Shown here: positions 33,438 to 42,985 of the stretch, piece after piece
Layout of the letters: every line of letters starts with the position of its first letter
Position numbering within the stretch: the first letter of the stretch is position 1
Assembly: GCF_024171865.1 (NCBI RefSeq)
Contig: NZ_JAMTCN010000002.1
Location: 1 to 64,000, forward strand
Origin: Prauserella aidingensis
Lineage (GTDB): Bacteria > Actinomycetota > Actinomycetes > Mycobacteriales > Pseudonocardiaceae
Length of the DNA: 64,000 nt
Reading direction: 5' to 3'
Translations under genes and position numbers: made by a program
The notes under the pieces: model-generated
The model's input: only the letters and a program-made list of their open reading frames with translations
Databases searched by the model: none
What the model was told of the DNA's origin: nothing

Positions 33438-35084
33438 TCAGCCGATGTCGCGCCTGCGCAGCGAGGTCATCCCCACGGCGACGAGGGCCGCGGCCGTCGC
33501 CGTCAGCCACAGCAGCGGGGTCGCGGAGAACTCGGCGTGCGGCAGTTGCGGCACGTGCGCGAAGGGGGAGACGTTCAGTACCGCCTGGGGCAGTTCGAGG
33601 ATCGGGCCGAACATGGAGATCAGCACGAACGCCGCGGCCAGCGCCCACGCCGCCGCCGTCGCGCGCGGCACGAGCCCGAACAGCAGGACCGCGCCGCCGC
33701 CCACGACCCACATCGCCGGCAGCTGGGCGAGCGTCGCGCCGAACACGCGCGGCCACTCCCCGGTGACATCGCCGGAACTCAGCCCGTAGCCGAGGCCGAG
33801 CAGTGCGCCGCACACGGCGAGCACCGCCGCCGTACCGGCCAGCACGAACAGCAGGTGCCCGCCGAGCCAGCGCAGCCGTCCGACACCCGTGGTGAGCAAC
33901 GGTTCGACGCGCAGGGCCGTCTCCTCGTAGCGCATGCGCAGGGTCGCCTGCACCGCGTACATCGAACCGATCATGGCGACCATGCCGGTGATCGAGCTCA
34001 GGAACGCGTCCTCGATGCCGCGGGCACCGCCCATCTGCTGCAGCATCCGCTTCATCTCGGCGCTGTCGCCGACGAGGTCGCCGACGCCGGAGGCGAGCGT
34101 GCCGAACAGCATGCCCATGACGCCGAAGCCGACGATCCAGCCGAGCAACGCGCCTCGGTGCAGTCGCCACGACAGCGCCAGCGACGTCCGCAGGCCCGAC
34201 GTCGCGGTCGCGCGTCCCGGCCTGCCCGGGATGAGGCTCATACCGACGTCCCGTTGCGGCAGCAGCGCGTACGCCGCCGCGCACAGCACGAGCGCCGCCG
34301 CGGCGGGCAGTGCCAGCACCCACCAGTCGTTCTCGGCGAACGCCCGCACCCGGTGCACCCAGCCCACCGGCGACAGCCACGACAGCCACTCGGCGTCCGA
34401 GGTGTCACCCGCAGCGCGCAACAGGAACAGCACGCCGAACGTCGAACCGGCGAGCGTGTTGGCCGTGCGCGAGTACTCCGCGAGCTGGGCGGTCACGGCC
34501 GCGACGCCGGTGAACACCAGCCCGCACAGTGCCACGGCCGCGCCGAACGCCACCGAACCCGTGGCGTCCGCACCGACCCCGGTGATCATCGCGGCGAGCA
34601 GCACGCCCGTCGCCACGCTGAACAGGCCTGCCGTGGTCACGCCCGCGGTCAGCGGCGCGTAACGGCCGACGACCGCCGACGACAGCAGTTCCTGCCGTCC
34701 GGTGTCCTCCTCCTGGCGGGTGTGCCGGGTGACGGTGAACGCCGCGATCAGCGACGTCAGTAGCGCCGCGATCGTGCCGAACCGCCAGGCCGTGAACCCG
34801 CCCGCGGTCTCCAGGTCGTAGGCGGGGCCGAACATGATGGCGAACGACGGATTGGCCGCCACACTCGCCGTCAGCCCCGCGCGTTCGGCCGGGTTCGGGT
34901 ACAGCGCCTCGAACGCGCTCGCACCCGACGCCGCGAGGAACGCGACCACCAGCGCCCACACGGGCAGCACGATCCGATCGCGCCGCAGTGCCAGGCGGAT
35001 CAGCTGCCCCGTGCCCGCGAGCGCACCCGCCGCAGGTGACGGCTTCTCGTGCGTGGCGGGGACGTGGGTGACGTTCGCGGTCAT
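33438..35084 (-). CDS. ABC exporter membrane subunit (tetronasin-resistance/TnrB3-like)
   Basis: This 548-aa protein starts at ATG 35084, overlapping the ATPase stop by 4 bp (ATGA). About twelve hydrophobic segments in two similar halves: the first half begins [20 protein letters not shown] and the second [20 protein letters not shown], the internal duplication of actinobacterial polyketide-antibiotic exporters such as the tetronasin transporter. It forms an efflux complex with the preceding ATPase. The exported compound is unknown. Confidence 0.88.
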   Translation of the reverse strand: MTANVTHVPATHEKPSPAAGALAGTGQLIRLALRRDRIVLPVWALVVAFLAASGASAFEALYPNPAERAGLTASVAANPSFAIMFGPAYDLETAGGFTAWRFGTIAALLTSLIAAFTVTRHTRQEEDTGRQELLSSAVVGRYAPLTAGVTTAGLFSVATGVLLAAMITGVGADATGSVAFGAAVALCGLVFTGVAAVTAQLAEYSRTANTLAGSTFGVLFLLRAAGDTSDAEWLSWLSPVGWVHRVRAFAENDWWVLALPAAAALVLCAAAYALLPQRDVGMSLIPGRPGRATATSGLRTSLALSWRLHRGALLGWIVGFGVMGMLFGTLASGVGDLVGDSAEMKRMLQQMGGARGIEDAFLSSITGMVAMIGSMYAVQATLRMRYEETALRVEPLLTTGVGRLRWLGGHLLFVLAGTAAVLAVCGALLGLGYGLSSGDVTGEWPRVFGATLAQLPAMWVVGGGAVLLFGLVPRATAAAWALAAAFVLISMFGPILELPQAVLNVSPFAHVPQLPHAEFSATPLLWLTATAAALVAVGMTSLRRRDIG

Positions 35085-36091
35085 GGCGCCGTCCTCGTCT
35101 TCTCCTCGCGCCCTGCCGTTTCCGCACGCGCCGCCTGCTCCGCACGTTCCGCCTCGGCGCCGGGCAGTTCGTCGGTGTAGTGCCGCAGGAACAGCTCCTC
35201 GAGGGTCGGCGGCGTGCTCGTCAGGCTGCGTACGCCGATGTCGGTGAGCCGCCGCAGCGCCTCGTCCAGCGAGTCGGTGTCCACGTCGAAGTGCACGGTG
35301 TTGCCGTCCACGCGCAGGTCGTGGACGTGCGGCAGGGACGCCAGGCCGTTCGGGTGGCCGGCGAGCTCGGCGGAGATGGACGTGCGCGTGAGGTGCCGCA
35401 GGTCGTCCAGTGTGCCGGTCTCGACGGTGCGGCCCGCGCGGATGATGCTCACGCGGTCGCACAGCGCCTCCACCTCCGCGAGGATGTGGCTGGACAGCAG
35501 CACCGTCCTGCCCTCGCCGCGCACCTCCCGGATCGTCTCCTGGAACGCGGCCTCCATCAGCGGGTCGAGGCCCGACGTCGGTTCGTCCAGGATCAGCAGT
35601 TCGACGTCCGAGGCCAGCGCGGCCACGAGCGCGACCTTCTGCCGGTTGCCCTTCGAGTAGGTGCGGCCCTTCTTCGTCGGGTCCAGTTCGAACCGCTCGA
35701 TCAGCTCGCCGCGCCTGCGCTTGTCCAGACCGCCGCGCAACCTGCCGAGCAGGTCGATGACCTCGCCGCCCGAGAGATTGGGCCACAGGTTCACGTCACC
35801 GGGCACGTAGGCGAGCCTGCGGTGCAGCGTGGCCGCCTGCCGCCACGGGTCGCCGTGGAGCAGGTGCACGTCGCCGCTGTCGGCGTGCAGTAGGCCGAGC
35901 AGGACCCGGATGGTGGTCGATTTCCCGGAGCCGTTGGGGCCCAGGAAGCCGTGCACCTCGCCGGTCTCGACGTGCAGATCGAGCCCGTCGAGGGCCGTGG
36001 TGCGGCCGAACGTCTTGCGCAGTCCGGCGACGCCGATCGCCTCGTGGGTGGTCGCGCCGCTCGATGGGGAGCTCACGGCGTTGTGTGTCAT
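35081..36091 (-). CDS. ABC exporter ATPase (tetronasin-resistance/DrrA-like)
   Basis: This 336-aa nucleotide-binding subunit has Walker [21 protein letters not shown], Walker [14 protein letters not shown], and the H-loop in [14 protein letters not shown]. The ABC signature is the variant [11 protein letters not shown] in place of LSGGQ, as seen in this exporter subgroup. The C-terminal ~90 residues are the DUF4162-like extension. It is divergent from a GbsR/MarR regulator across an AT-rich promoter (36105-36150) and a row of 17-bp repeats. Confidence 0.92.
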   Translation of the reverse strand: MTHNAVSSPSSGATTHEAIGVAGLRKTFGRTTALDGLDLHVETGEVHGFLGPNGSGKSTTIRVLLGLLHADSGDVHLLHGDPWRQAATLHRRLAYVPGDVNLWPNLSGGEVIDLLGRLRGGLDKRRRGELIERFELDPTKKGRTYSKGNRQKVALVAALASDVELLILDEPTSGLDPLMEAAFQETIREVRGEGRTVLLSSHILAEVEALCDRVSIIRAGRTVETGTLDDLRHLTRTSISAELAGHPNGLASLPHVHDLRVDGNTVHFDVDTDSLDEALRRLTDIGVRSLTSTPPTLEELFLRHYTDELPGAEAERAEQAARAETAGREEKTRTAP

Positions 36092-36170
36092 GCGCTCGAA
36101 GGTACACTTGTTTCACAAAGTTTTGAATCCTGAAAAATTCATGATCGATGTGAACACTGGAACGCGCGCC

Positions 36171-36254
36171 GTGGTTCCTGATCGACGTGGTTCCCCGATC
36201 GCCGTGGTTCACCGAACGACATAGTTCACCGAACGACATGGTTCCCTGATCGAC
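36171..36254 (+). repeat. Five tandem 17-bp repeats before the GbsR/MarR gene
   Basis: Five head-to-tail units (the first 16 bp, the rest 17 bp) share the core (G/A)T(G/A)GTTC, two variable bases, CGA and CGAC/CGCC. Units start at 36171, 36187, 36204, 36221 and 36238. Units 3 and 4 each contain the small palindrome GTTCACCGAAC. The row fills the space between the AT-rich divergent promoter and the regulator's ribosome-binding site, so it is a likely multi-site operator. Confidence 0.75.
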
Positions 36255-36272
36255 GTGAGGGAGGATGTGCCC

Positions 36273-36896
36273 GTGGTCGACGAGTCAACCGGACAGCAGG
36301 ACGCCCACGCCCGTGACGACAGCACCCGCGACGAGGTGACCGAATCAGGAGGGGCGGGAACCCGTGACGACGAGACGCAGCCGGGCGGTCGGGACTCGGG
36401 TGTTCGCGACGCGGGCGGTCACGACTCGGGTGTTCGTGACGAGGAGGCCGTGGCGAAGTACGTCGAGAGTCTCGGGCTGACGCTCAACAACATCGGCCTC
36501 CCGCGCATGCCCGCGCGCGTGTTCGCCGCACTGACGACGTCCGACAGCGGGGAGATGACGGCGGCCGAGGTCGCGGAGGCGCTGTCGGTCAGCCCCGCCG
36601 CGGTCTCGGGCGCCGTCAAGTACCTCGAGCAGACCGGGCTCATCGCCAAGGAGCGGGCACCGGGTGCGCGCCGCGACCACTACCGCGTGTTCGACGACTT
36701 CTGGTTCGCCTCGATGCTCAAGCGGGAGCGCATGCTCGAGATGTGGCGTGACGCGACGCGCGAGGGCATGCAGGCCGTCGGGCCCGACACCCCGGCGGGC
36801 GTGCGCCTGTCCCACATGGCCGACTTCCTCGACTACCTCGTGGTCGAGATCCCGAAGCTGTTCGCGCGCTGGGAGTCCATGAACGCCGACCGGTGA
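36273..36896 (+). CDS. GbsR/MarR-family regulator of the adjacent ABC exporter
   Basis: From GTG 36273, 8 nt after AGGGAGG (36258-36264), the product is 207 aa; an upstream GTG at 36255 would place the ribosome-binding site inside the gene. After a disordered Asp/Gly-rich extension of ~45 residues, the GbsR-type winged helix reads LTLNNIGLPRMPARVFAALT, EVAEALSVSPAAVSGAVKYL, KERAPGARRDHYRV, followed by a helical dimer region. This subfamily commonly sits divergent to tetronasin-type exporters and represses them. Confidence 0.88.
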   Translation: MVDESTGQQDAHARDDSTRDEVTESGGAGTRDDETQPGGRDSGVRDAGGHDSGVRDEEAVAKYVESLGLTLNNIGLPRMPARVFAALTTSDSGEMTAAEVAEALSVSPAAVSGAVKYLEQTGLIAKERAPGARRDHYRVFDDFWFASMLKRERMLEMWRDATREGMQAVGPDTPAGVRLSHMADFLDYLVVEIPKLFARWESMNADR

Positions 36897-37355
36897 GCCC
36901 GGTAGGGCCGTCACCGTCACGGGTCGCCGGGGCCGCGGCGGGCGGTGGTGGCTGCGCGGTGGTCGGTGGTGGGCGCACCGCGTCGAGTCGTGCGGTCGTC
37001 CGCGAAATCGCCTCCCCTGAGACGGAACCACGCGGCGGTGCGGACGGTCGGAGGCAGTGTTCCCCACAAGTGGACACGGCTGGCCGACTGTCAGGTGACA
37101 CGCATTGGGGGTGTCGGCCATCCGGCCGCGGGAATCGGTTCGGACCGGTGGGGCTGCTGGTCCGGACCACCGAGCGCGCGAGGCGGGTGCGGTTCGCAGG
37201 GAGGGGCGGGCCGTACCGCTTCGCGCGTGCCGGCGACGTTCCGTACCGGGGCCGCCGTGGGAACGGATGCTGCTCGCGCCCCGTGACCGCCGTGTTGATC
37301 ATCTCGCACCGGTGGGCGCTACTCGGCAGCGGCCGTGCTGGGTCAAGATGGTGGG

Positions 37356-39311
37356 GTGAGCCCGCCCCGTGCCGACCTGCCCGCGCCGCGCTGGCTCGCA
37401 CACCTGTTGCGGACCAACCCGGCACCGGTTCCGTGGAGCGGGGCCGCGCGTGCGGCCGTGGCGTTCTCGGTGCCGATCGCCGTGGGCTACCTGCTCGGCG
37501 CGCCCTGGACCGGTGCGCTGGTCTCGGCCGGTGTCCTGCCGGTGGTCACCGGCGACGTGGCCGGCCCGTACCGGTACCGCGCGACCCGGCTCGGCGGCAC
37601 CGTGCTGGCCGCGATCGCCGGGTTCGGGATCGGACTCGTCACGGGTGCCGACCCGTGGCTGTCGCACCCGACGGTCGTCGCCGTCGCGGCCGTGTCGGCG
37701 CTGATCAGCGCGGGCGGCAACAACGCGTCGTTCGCCGCGCTGCAGTTGTTCGTCTTCGTCACGCTCGGCACCGGCCAGGCCGCGGTGGGCACGGACATCC
37801 GGGTCGCGATGCTGTGCATCGTCACCGGTGGGCTCTGGGGGCTGCTCGTCGCGCTGTCCGGCTGGCCGGTGCACGGGACGTCGCCGGAGCGCAAAGCGGT
37901 CGCGCAGGTCTACATCGAGCTCGCGGCGATGCACTCCGCACCCGACGACGCGACGGCCCTCACCTCGCGCGCCCAGCTGACGACCGCGATGAACACCGCC
38001 TACGACCGGCTGCTCACCGCGCGGTCGTGGCTGTCCGGCCGCGACGCGACCTACCGCAGGCTGCTGAACCTGCTGTCGGCGACGACCCCGGCCGTCGAGG
38101 CGTCCGTCGCCATGGTCAACGCGGGAGAGCGCGCGCCACGTGACGTCATCGCGCACTTCACCGACCTCGCGGCGGCCGTGCTGGCCGACATGCCGCTGCC
38201 CGAACCGCCTGCACGGTCCGCGGCGGGTGACGACCTCGAGCCCGCCGATTCACCGGCCGCGGCGCTGTACCACGCGCTGACGAGGATCAGCACCGAGCAG
38301 GAACGCCGACGCCGCGACCGGGTGCCGTGGCGGACGAAACTGGGCGAATGGCTGGACTCGCTCACGTCCGGCCCGCTCACGTGGTTCGCCGCGGCCAGGC
38401 TGACGCTGTGTGTGGCGCTGGCCGAGCTGGCGCGGCTGATCGTGCCGCTCGACAACTCGTACTGGATCACGCTCACCGTCGGGCTCGTGCTCAAGCCCGA
38501 CTTCGGGTCGGTGTTCGGCCGGGCGGTGCTGCGCGGCGTGGGCACGGTCGTCGGCGTGGGCATCGGGGCCGCGATCCTCGGCTTCGGTGCCGACTCGCAC
38601 GGCGTCGTGCTCGTCCTGCTCGTCGCGCTCATGGGCGCGGGCGTGGCCATCGGCAAGGTCCGCAATTTCGGCATCCTCAGCGCGTTCGTGACACCGCTGA
38701 TCATCCTGCAGATGGACCTCACCATCGGCGGCGACTGGGGCGTCGTGGTCGCCCGGCTCGCCGACACCGTCGCGGGTTGCGTGATCGTGCTCGTCTTCGG
38801 CTACCTGCTGTGGCCGGGCAGCATGCGCCCTCGCGTGGGAGGTCGGCTCGCGGACGTCGCCGACACCGTCGCCCGGTACGTCGAGGCCGGCCTCGGGCCG
38901 CCGGGCGAGGACCGGATGGAGCGCTCCCGCTGCAGGAGGCGCGCCTACCGCGGGCTGTCCGATCTGCGGACGGCGTTCCAGCAGCTCGTGGTCGAACCGT
39001 CGCAGGCGGGCAGGCAGGCCGCGGCGTGGTGGCCCGCGATCGTGGCGTTGGAGCAACTCACCGATGCGGTCACGGCCGTCGTCGTGACGATCTCGCACGG
39101 CGCCGAGCGGCCCGCCGAGTCCGATGTCCGCCTGGTGACGGCGGCGCTCGGCGAGCTGGCGTCGGCCGTCCGGCAGGCGCGGGACCCCGGCGACGTCGAG
39201 CTGCCCGAGACGGACCAGCTCACGGGCGTCACCGACCAGCTCGCCGCGGCCTTCGACGCCGTGCGCGGGCCGGATCCGTCACGGCCCCGGTTCCGGTTCC
39301 GGCGTCGGTGA
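37356..39311 (+). CDS. FUSC-family (aromatic acid exporter-like) membrane protein
   Basis: This 651-aa protein has two blocks of hydrophobic segments (residues ~20-170 and ~345-495), each followed by a long helical cytoplasmic part, the layout of FUSC/YccS/AaeB-like proteins. The second block contains SYWITLTVGLVLKPDFGSVF and GVGTVVGVGIGAAIL, the conserved FUSC_2 signature. Substrate unknown; AaeB exports hydroxylated aromatic acids. CAAGAT lies 6 nt before GTG 37356 and no ribosome-binding site is present, so it is probably leaderless. The gap 36897-37355 shows no gene. Confidence 0.85.
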   Translation: MSPPRADLPAPRWLAHLLRTNPAPVPWSGAARAAVAFSVPIAVGYLLGAPWTGALVSAGVLPVVTGDVAGPYRYRATRLGGTVLAAIAGFGIGLVTGADPWLSHPTVVAVAAVSALISAGGNNASFAALQLFVFVTLGTGQAAVGTDIRVAMLCIVTGGLWGLLVALSGWPVHGTSPERKAVAQVYIELAAMHSAPDDATALTSRAQLTTAMNTAYDRLLTARSWLSGRDATYRRLLNLLSATTPAVEASVAMVNAGERAPRDVIAHFTDLAAAVLADMPLPEPPARSAAGDDLEPADSPAAALYHALTRISTEQERRRRDRVPWRTKLGEWLDSLTSGPLTWFAAARLTLCVALAELARLIVPLDNSYWITLTVGLVLKPDFGSVFGRAVLRGVGTVVGVGIGAAILGFGADSHGVVLVLLVALMGAGVAIGKVRNFGILSAFVTPLIILQMDLTIGGDWGVVVARLADTVAGCVIVLVFGYLLWPGSMRPRVGGRLADVADTVARYVEAGLGPPGEDRMERSRCRRRAYRGLSDLRTAFQQLVVEPSQAGRQAAAWWPAIVALEQLTDAVTAVVVTISHGAERPAESDVRLVTAALGELASAVRQARDPGDVELPETDQLTGVTDQLAAAFDAVRGPDPSRPRFRFRRR

Positions 39312-39395
39312 CCGGTGGTGCGCCGGTGGCGGTGACCGGTGGTGTGCGCCGGTGGCGGTGACCGGTGGTGTGCGCCGGTGGCGGTGACCGGCGCC
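39308..39395. repeat. Tandem 24-26-bp repeats after the FUSC stop
   Basis: Three copies plus a partial fourth of a unit GTGACCGGTGGTG...GCCGGTGGCG start within the FUSC stop codon: 39308-39331 (24 bp), 39332-39357 and 39358-39383 (26 bp each, identical). The 250 bp after it, up to the antitoxin-like gene, contain no other gene. Confidence 0.75.
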
Positions 39396-39647
39396 GACCG
39401 GCGGCGCCTCCACGGTCGGTGGACGGCTGAACTGAGCGTGGGGCGACTCCGGTCGGGTGATTCCCCGGGGTGGCCCGCTTCGCTGCGGTTTCGTCGGCGT
39501 TCGGGGCGGATCACCGGGTTTTCGGTGGTTTTCCCCGGTGAGGGGCGCCGAGTCGGCGGTGCTGCCGCGGTGACACGCTCGGGTCTTTTCGCGCGACACC
39601 CCCGGCAGCGTTTGCGTTCGGGGCGTCGATGCTGGTGGATTGGGCAC

Positions 39648-39899
39648 ATGGGCATCAACTTCGGCGGGATGAAGAAGAAGGCTCAGGACGCCCTGAGCAA
39701 GAACAGTGACAAGGTCGAACAGGGCCTGGACAAGGCGAGCGGCTTCGCCAAGTCCAAGTTCGGCGACAAGGCCGACAAGATCGACAACGCGACCCAGAAG
39801 GCCAAGGACGCGCTGCACAAGCAGACCGGTGGCGAGGGCGACCAGGGCGGCGGACAGGGCGGCCAGCAGCCGGGTCCGTCCGGTCCGTCCGGGCAGTGA
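39648..39899 (+). CDS. MT0933-like antitoxin-family protein (orphan)
   Basis: This 83-aa, lysine-rich helical protein, MGINFGGMKKKAQDALSKNS, then KVEQGLDKASGFAKSKFGDK and IDNATQKAKDALHKQ, ends in a Gly/Gln/Pro tail. This is the MT0933 (Rv0909) antitoxin family, paired in mycobacteria with the SRPBCC-fold toxin Rv0910. No toxin-like gene is adjacent here, so it may be an orphan or have a different role. No strong ribosome-binding site is visible before ATG 39648. Confidence 0.8.
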   Translation: MGINFGGMKKKAQDALSKNSDKVEQGLDKASGFAKSKFGDKADKIDNATQKAKDALHKQTGGEGDQGGGQGGQQPGPSGPSGQ

Positions 39900-40067
39900 G
39901 CTCGCGGCCGGCGGGTCCGAGGGTGACAGCGGTCCTGCCGGCCCGGTGAACGCTGCGACGCCGAGACGGGCTGTGTCGGCCGGGGCTGCCGTGTCGGCTG
40001 TGACTGTGGCTGTGGTGTCGGCTCGGTGAACGCCGCCTGCCGTAGGCGGCCGGGTGGACCACTCGGG

Positions 40068-41057
40068 TCAGGCGACCTCGCCGGTGAGCACGTCGCCGTC
40101 GAGTGCCGTGAACCAGCCGCCGCGTTCACCCAGTGAGAGCAGCCCTTCGAGGGCGTCGGGGGCACGCAGGTCCAGTGTGATCGGCGTGCGCGGTGCCCCT
40201 TGCTGTCGTTCGAGGGTCGCGTGGGCCTCGTGACCCGCGTCGATCATGGCGGCGAGCCCGCCGGTCGAGGCCAGCGATCCGCGTGCGGCGCCGAGCAGGC
40301 CCAGCGCCTCGTCGAGTACGGGCAGCAGTGCGCCGCGGTTGCCCTCGGTCATGGCGCGCACCAGTTCCGGGCGGGTGCCTGCGACCCGGGTGCCGTCCCG
40401 CAACGATCCCGCAGCGAGGGCGGCCGCCAGCGGACCGCCCGACCCGGCGACGTTCGCCAGCACCGCGGCGAGCAGGTGCGGCAGATGTGACGTCCTGGCG
40501 ACCGTGCCGTCGTGGGCGAGCGCGGGCAGCGCGACGACGCGTGCACCGGCGTCGAACGCCAGCGCCGCGGCCTCCCGCCACGCCGTGAGGTCCGTGCCGG
40601 GCTCGTCGTCGCCCACGGCCTCCTCCGCGCACACGACCCAGGTCGCACCGTCGAACAGCGTCGCCGTCGCGGCCTTCCAGCCGGACTCGGCCGTTCCCGC
40701 CATCGGGTGCCCGCCCGCGTAGCGCGTCCGCGGGGCGAGGCGGGCGACGGCGTCGCGTACCGGGGCCTTGACGCTCGTGACGTCGGTGAGCAGGCAGTTC
40801 GGTGCGTGGGAGGCGACCGCGCGGAGCACGTCGTCGACCGCGGTGAGTGGCACGGCGAGTACGACGAGGGCGTCGTCGGCGGCGGCGCGGTCCAGGGCGC
40901 TCGCGAGGTCGGCGGTGGCGTCGTATCCGTCGGCGACGGCGGCGTCGACGTCCGACCGGGAGTCGGAGACGCCCCAGCAGGTGCGGCCCGCGGCCACGGA
41001 GGCCCGCAGCACCGACCCGCCGATGAGTCCCAGTCCGATCACACACACGTCACGCAC
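40068..41057 (-). CDS. tyrA: Prephenate dehydrogenase (tyrosine biosynthesis)
   Basis: This 329-aa enzyme oxidatively decarboxylates prephenate to 4-hydroxyphenylpyruvate. The Rossmann motif VCVIGLGLIGGSVLRASVAA is at the very start. TDVTSVKAPVRDAV, then RYAGGHPMAGTAESGW (substrate-binding His) and LPHLLAAVLAN are classic TyrA elements. A C-terminal ~60-residue extension is ACT-like in length (TLERQQGAPRTPITLDLRAP). CAGGAT lies 7 nt before GTG 41057 with no leader. The same upstream block GTGCCAGGATC occurs before the neighbouring amidohydrolase. Confidence 0.93.
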   Translation of the reverse strand: MRDVCVIGLGLIGGSVLRASVAAGRTCWGVSDSRSDVDAAVADGYDATADLASALDRAAADDALVVLAVPLTAVDDVLRAVASHAPNCLLTDVTSVKAPVRDAVARLAPRTRYAGGHPMAGTAESGWKAATATLFDGATWVVCAEEAVGDDEPGTDLTAWREAAALAFDAGARVVALPALAHDGTVARTSHLPHLLAAVLANVAGSGGPLAAALAAGSLRDGTRVAGTRPELVRAMTEGNRGALLPVLDEALGLLGAARGSLASTGGLAAMIDAGHEAHATLERQQGAPRTPITLDLRAPDALEGLLSLGERGGWFTALDGDVLTGEVA

Positions 41058-41143
41058 GGTGCAGATCCTGGCACACATCCGTCACCCCACGCCCACCCCG
41101 AGGCCACCAAAGGCACAAACCGCCACTCACCGCAGCCCGCCAC

Positions 41144-42373
41144 TCACCGCAGCGCCGACAGGGCGTAGGCGGCGTGCATCGCGACGCCGTGGGCCATGGC
41201 GTCCTCGTGGTGGCGGACCCGGTTCGAGTGGTTGGCGGGCGCCTCGGCGGGGTCGACGTCGGGTGGGCAGCCGCCGAGCAGCGCGAACGCACCGGGGACG
41301 CGCTGCAGCACGTACGAGAAGTCCTCGCCGCCCATGATCGGCTCCGGCAGCGGGGCCGCGTTGTCCGGCCCGAGGACGGTCGACGCGAGGTCGAGCACGC
41401 GGGCGGCCTCGTCGGGGTCGTTGGCGGTCACGGGGTATCCCGGCGTGAGGTCGACCTGCACCCGGCAGCCGTACGCGGCGGCGATGCCCTCGCACACCTT
41501 CTCCACCTCGGCACGCATCGTGGCCCGCGCGCCGTCGGACAGGGTGCGCATCGTGCCCTCGACGAACGCGGTCTCCGGGATGATGTTCGTGGTCGTGCCC
41601 GCCTCGAGGTGCGTCACCGACAGCACGGCCGGTTCCGTCGCCGCGAACCGCCTGCTCGACATCGTGTGCAGCGCGCCGACCAGTGCCGCTGCCGCCGGGA
41701 TCGGGTCGATCGCCGCCTCCGGCACCGAGCCGTGCCCGCCCTTGCCGAGGACGCGCACGTGGAAGTCGTCGACCGCCGCCATCAGCGGGCCGGGCCTGGT
41801 GCGGACCGTGCCGCTCGGCAGCGTCGGGTAGATGTGCACACCGAACGCCCGCTCGACGCGCTGCCCCGCCGCGTCCAGCACGCCTTCGTGGATCATGTGC
41901 CGCGCGCCGTGCTGACCCTCCTCGCCGGGTTGGAACATGAACACGACCGAACCCGCGAGCTCGTCGACGTGCCGGGACAGCAGGCGCGCCGCGGAGACGA
42001 GCATCGCCACGTGGGTGTCGTGCCCGCACGCGTGCATGACGCCGTCGACCTCCGACGGGAAGTCGAGACCGGACTCCTCCTGCAGCGGCAGCGCGTCCAT
42101 GTCGCCGCGCAACAACACCGAGGGGCCGGGCTTGCCGCCTCGCAGCACGGCCGTCACCGACGTCGACGTCTTCCCCGTGGTGATCTCCAGCGGCAGGCCG
42201 TCGAGCGCGTCGAGGATCTGCTGCTGGGTGTTCGGCAGTTGGAGGCCGATCTCGGGGCGGGCGTGGAGGCGCCTGCGCAGCGCGACGGTGTCCGGTTGCA
42301 GCTGCCGCGCCTCGTCGAGCAGCCGGGGCAACACCAGGTCGGGAAGGGTGGGGAGCTGTTCGGGTCCGGTCAT
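41144..42373 (-). CDS. M20-family amidohydrolase (hippurate/N-acyl-amino-acid hydrolase-like)
   Basis: This 409-aa metallo-amidohydrolase of the M20D group has VLLRGDMDALPLQEESGLDF, VMHACGHDTHVAMLVSAARL, FMFQPGEEGQHGARHMI, AFGVHIYPTLPSG and PIMGGEDFSYVLQRVPGAFA, carrying the cysteine, aspartates, glutamates and histidines of the two-metal site. The dimerisation domain lies at ~190-300. Substrate unknown: members cleave hippurate, N-acetyl-amino acids or indole-acetyl conjugates. ATG 42373 lies 7 nt after CAGGAT (leaderless). Confidence 0.9.
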   Translation of the reverse strand: MTGPEQLPTLPDLVLPRLLDEARQLQPDTVALRRRLHARPEIGLQLPNTQQQILDALDGLPLEITTGKTSTSVTAVLRGGKPGPSVLLRGDMDALPLQEESGLDFPSEVDGVMHACGHDTHVAMLVSAARLLSRHVDELAGSVVFMFQPGEEGQHGARHMIHEGVLDAAGQRVERAFGVHIYPTLPSGTVRTRPGPLMAAVDDFHVRVLGKGGHGSVPEAAIDPIPAAAALVGALHTMSSRRFAATEPAVLSVTHLEAGTTTNIIPETAFVEGTMRTLSDGARATMRAEVEKVCEGIAAAYGCRVQVDLTPGYPVTANDPDEAARVLDLASTVLGPDNAAPLPEPIMGGEDFSYVLQRVPGAFALLGGCPPDVDPAEAPANHSNRVRHHEDAMAHGVAMHAAYALSALR

Positions 42374-42502
42374 GCGTTCGATCCTGGCACGAGCCGTCCG
42401 AACCCTGTGACCGTCGGTGGGAACCATCGCGAAACGGACGGGAAACAGAACGGGCCGCTTTCGAGCCGTCACCGAAGGTCACGCGGGTATACGGTAGGGC
42501 CC

Positions 42503-42985
42503 ATGCCGGTGGAGGAGCCGATCACGGGATTCGCGGTGGCCGTCGTGCGCGAGGACGGCCGGTGGCAGTGCAGTGCGCTGGACCAGGCCGCACTCGCCGA
42601 ACTCGACGCTGCCATCACCGAACTGCGCAAACTGCGTTCGACGGGCGCGGTGTTCGCGATGCTGGCGGTGGACGACGAGTTCTTCGTGATCGTCCGCCCC
42701 ACGCCGAGCGGCGCCCAGTTGATGATGTCGGACGCCGCGGCGGCGCTGGACTACGACATCGCCGCCGACGTACTGGACCTGCTGCGTGCCGAACCGCCCG
42801 ACGAGGACGACGACACGATCTGGCCCGAGGGAGACCTCGAGGTCCTGTCCGATCTGGGCATGCCTGCGCCCGAGCTCGAGGTCATCGCGGGCGAGACGGA
42901 GCTGTACCCGGACGAGCAACTGGGCATGATCGCGCAGCGCTGCGGGTTCGGCGACGAGTTCAACAAGGTCCTCGACGAGCTGTGA
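42503..42985 (+). CDS. tRNA adenosine deaminase-associated protein
   Basis: This 160-aa acidic protein sits directly before tadA, with a 4-bp GTGA overlap. GFAVAVVREDGRWQCSALDQ, FVIVRPTPSGAQLMMSDAAA and LYPDEQLGMIAQRCGFGDEF are conserved in the actinobacterial tRNA adenosine deaminase-associated family (TIGR03941). Function is not known; the constant linkage suggests a role with TadA. TACGGT lies exactly 7 nt before ATG 42503, giving a leaderless mRNA. A divergent promoter is shared with the amidohydrolase. Confidence 0.88.
   Translation: MPVEEPITGFAVAVVREDGRWQCSALDQAALAELDAAITELRKLRSTGAVFAMLAVDDEFFVIVRPTPSGAQLMMSDAAAALDYDIAADVLDLLRAEPPDEDDDTIWPEGDLEVLSDLGMPAPELEVIAGETELYPDEQLGMIAQRCGFGDEFNKVLDEL

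Noticed and set aside
30658-34389. Very long minus-strand open frame opposite the ArsR, coiled-coil and lipoprotein genes
   Set aside because: An antisense shadow of GC-rich genes: low-complexity Arg/Ala/Pro content, no domain, and it opposes three well-supported genes.
36255-36272. GTG 36255 as start of the GbsR/MarR gene
   Set aside because: The only good ribosome-binding site (36258-36264) lies downstream of it, favouring GTG 36273.
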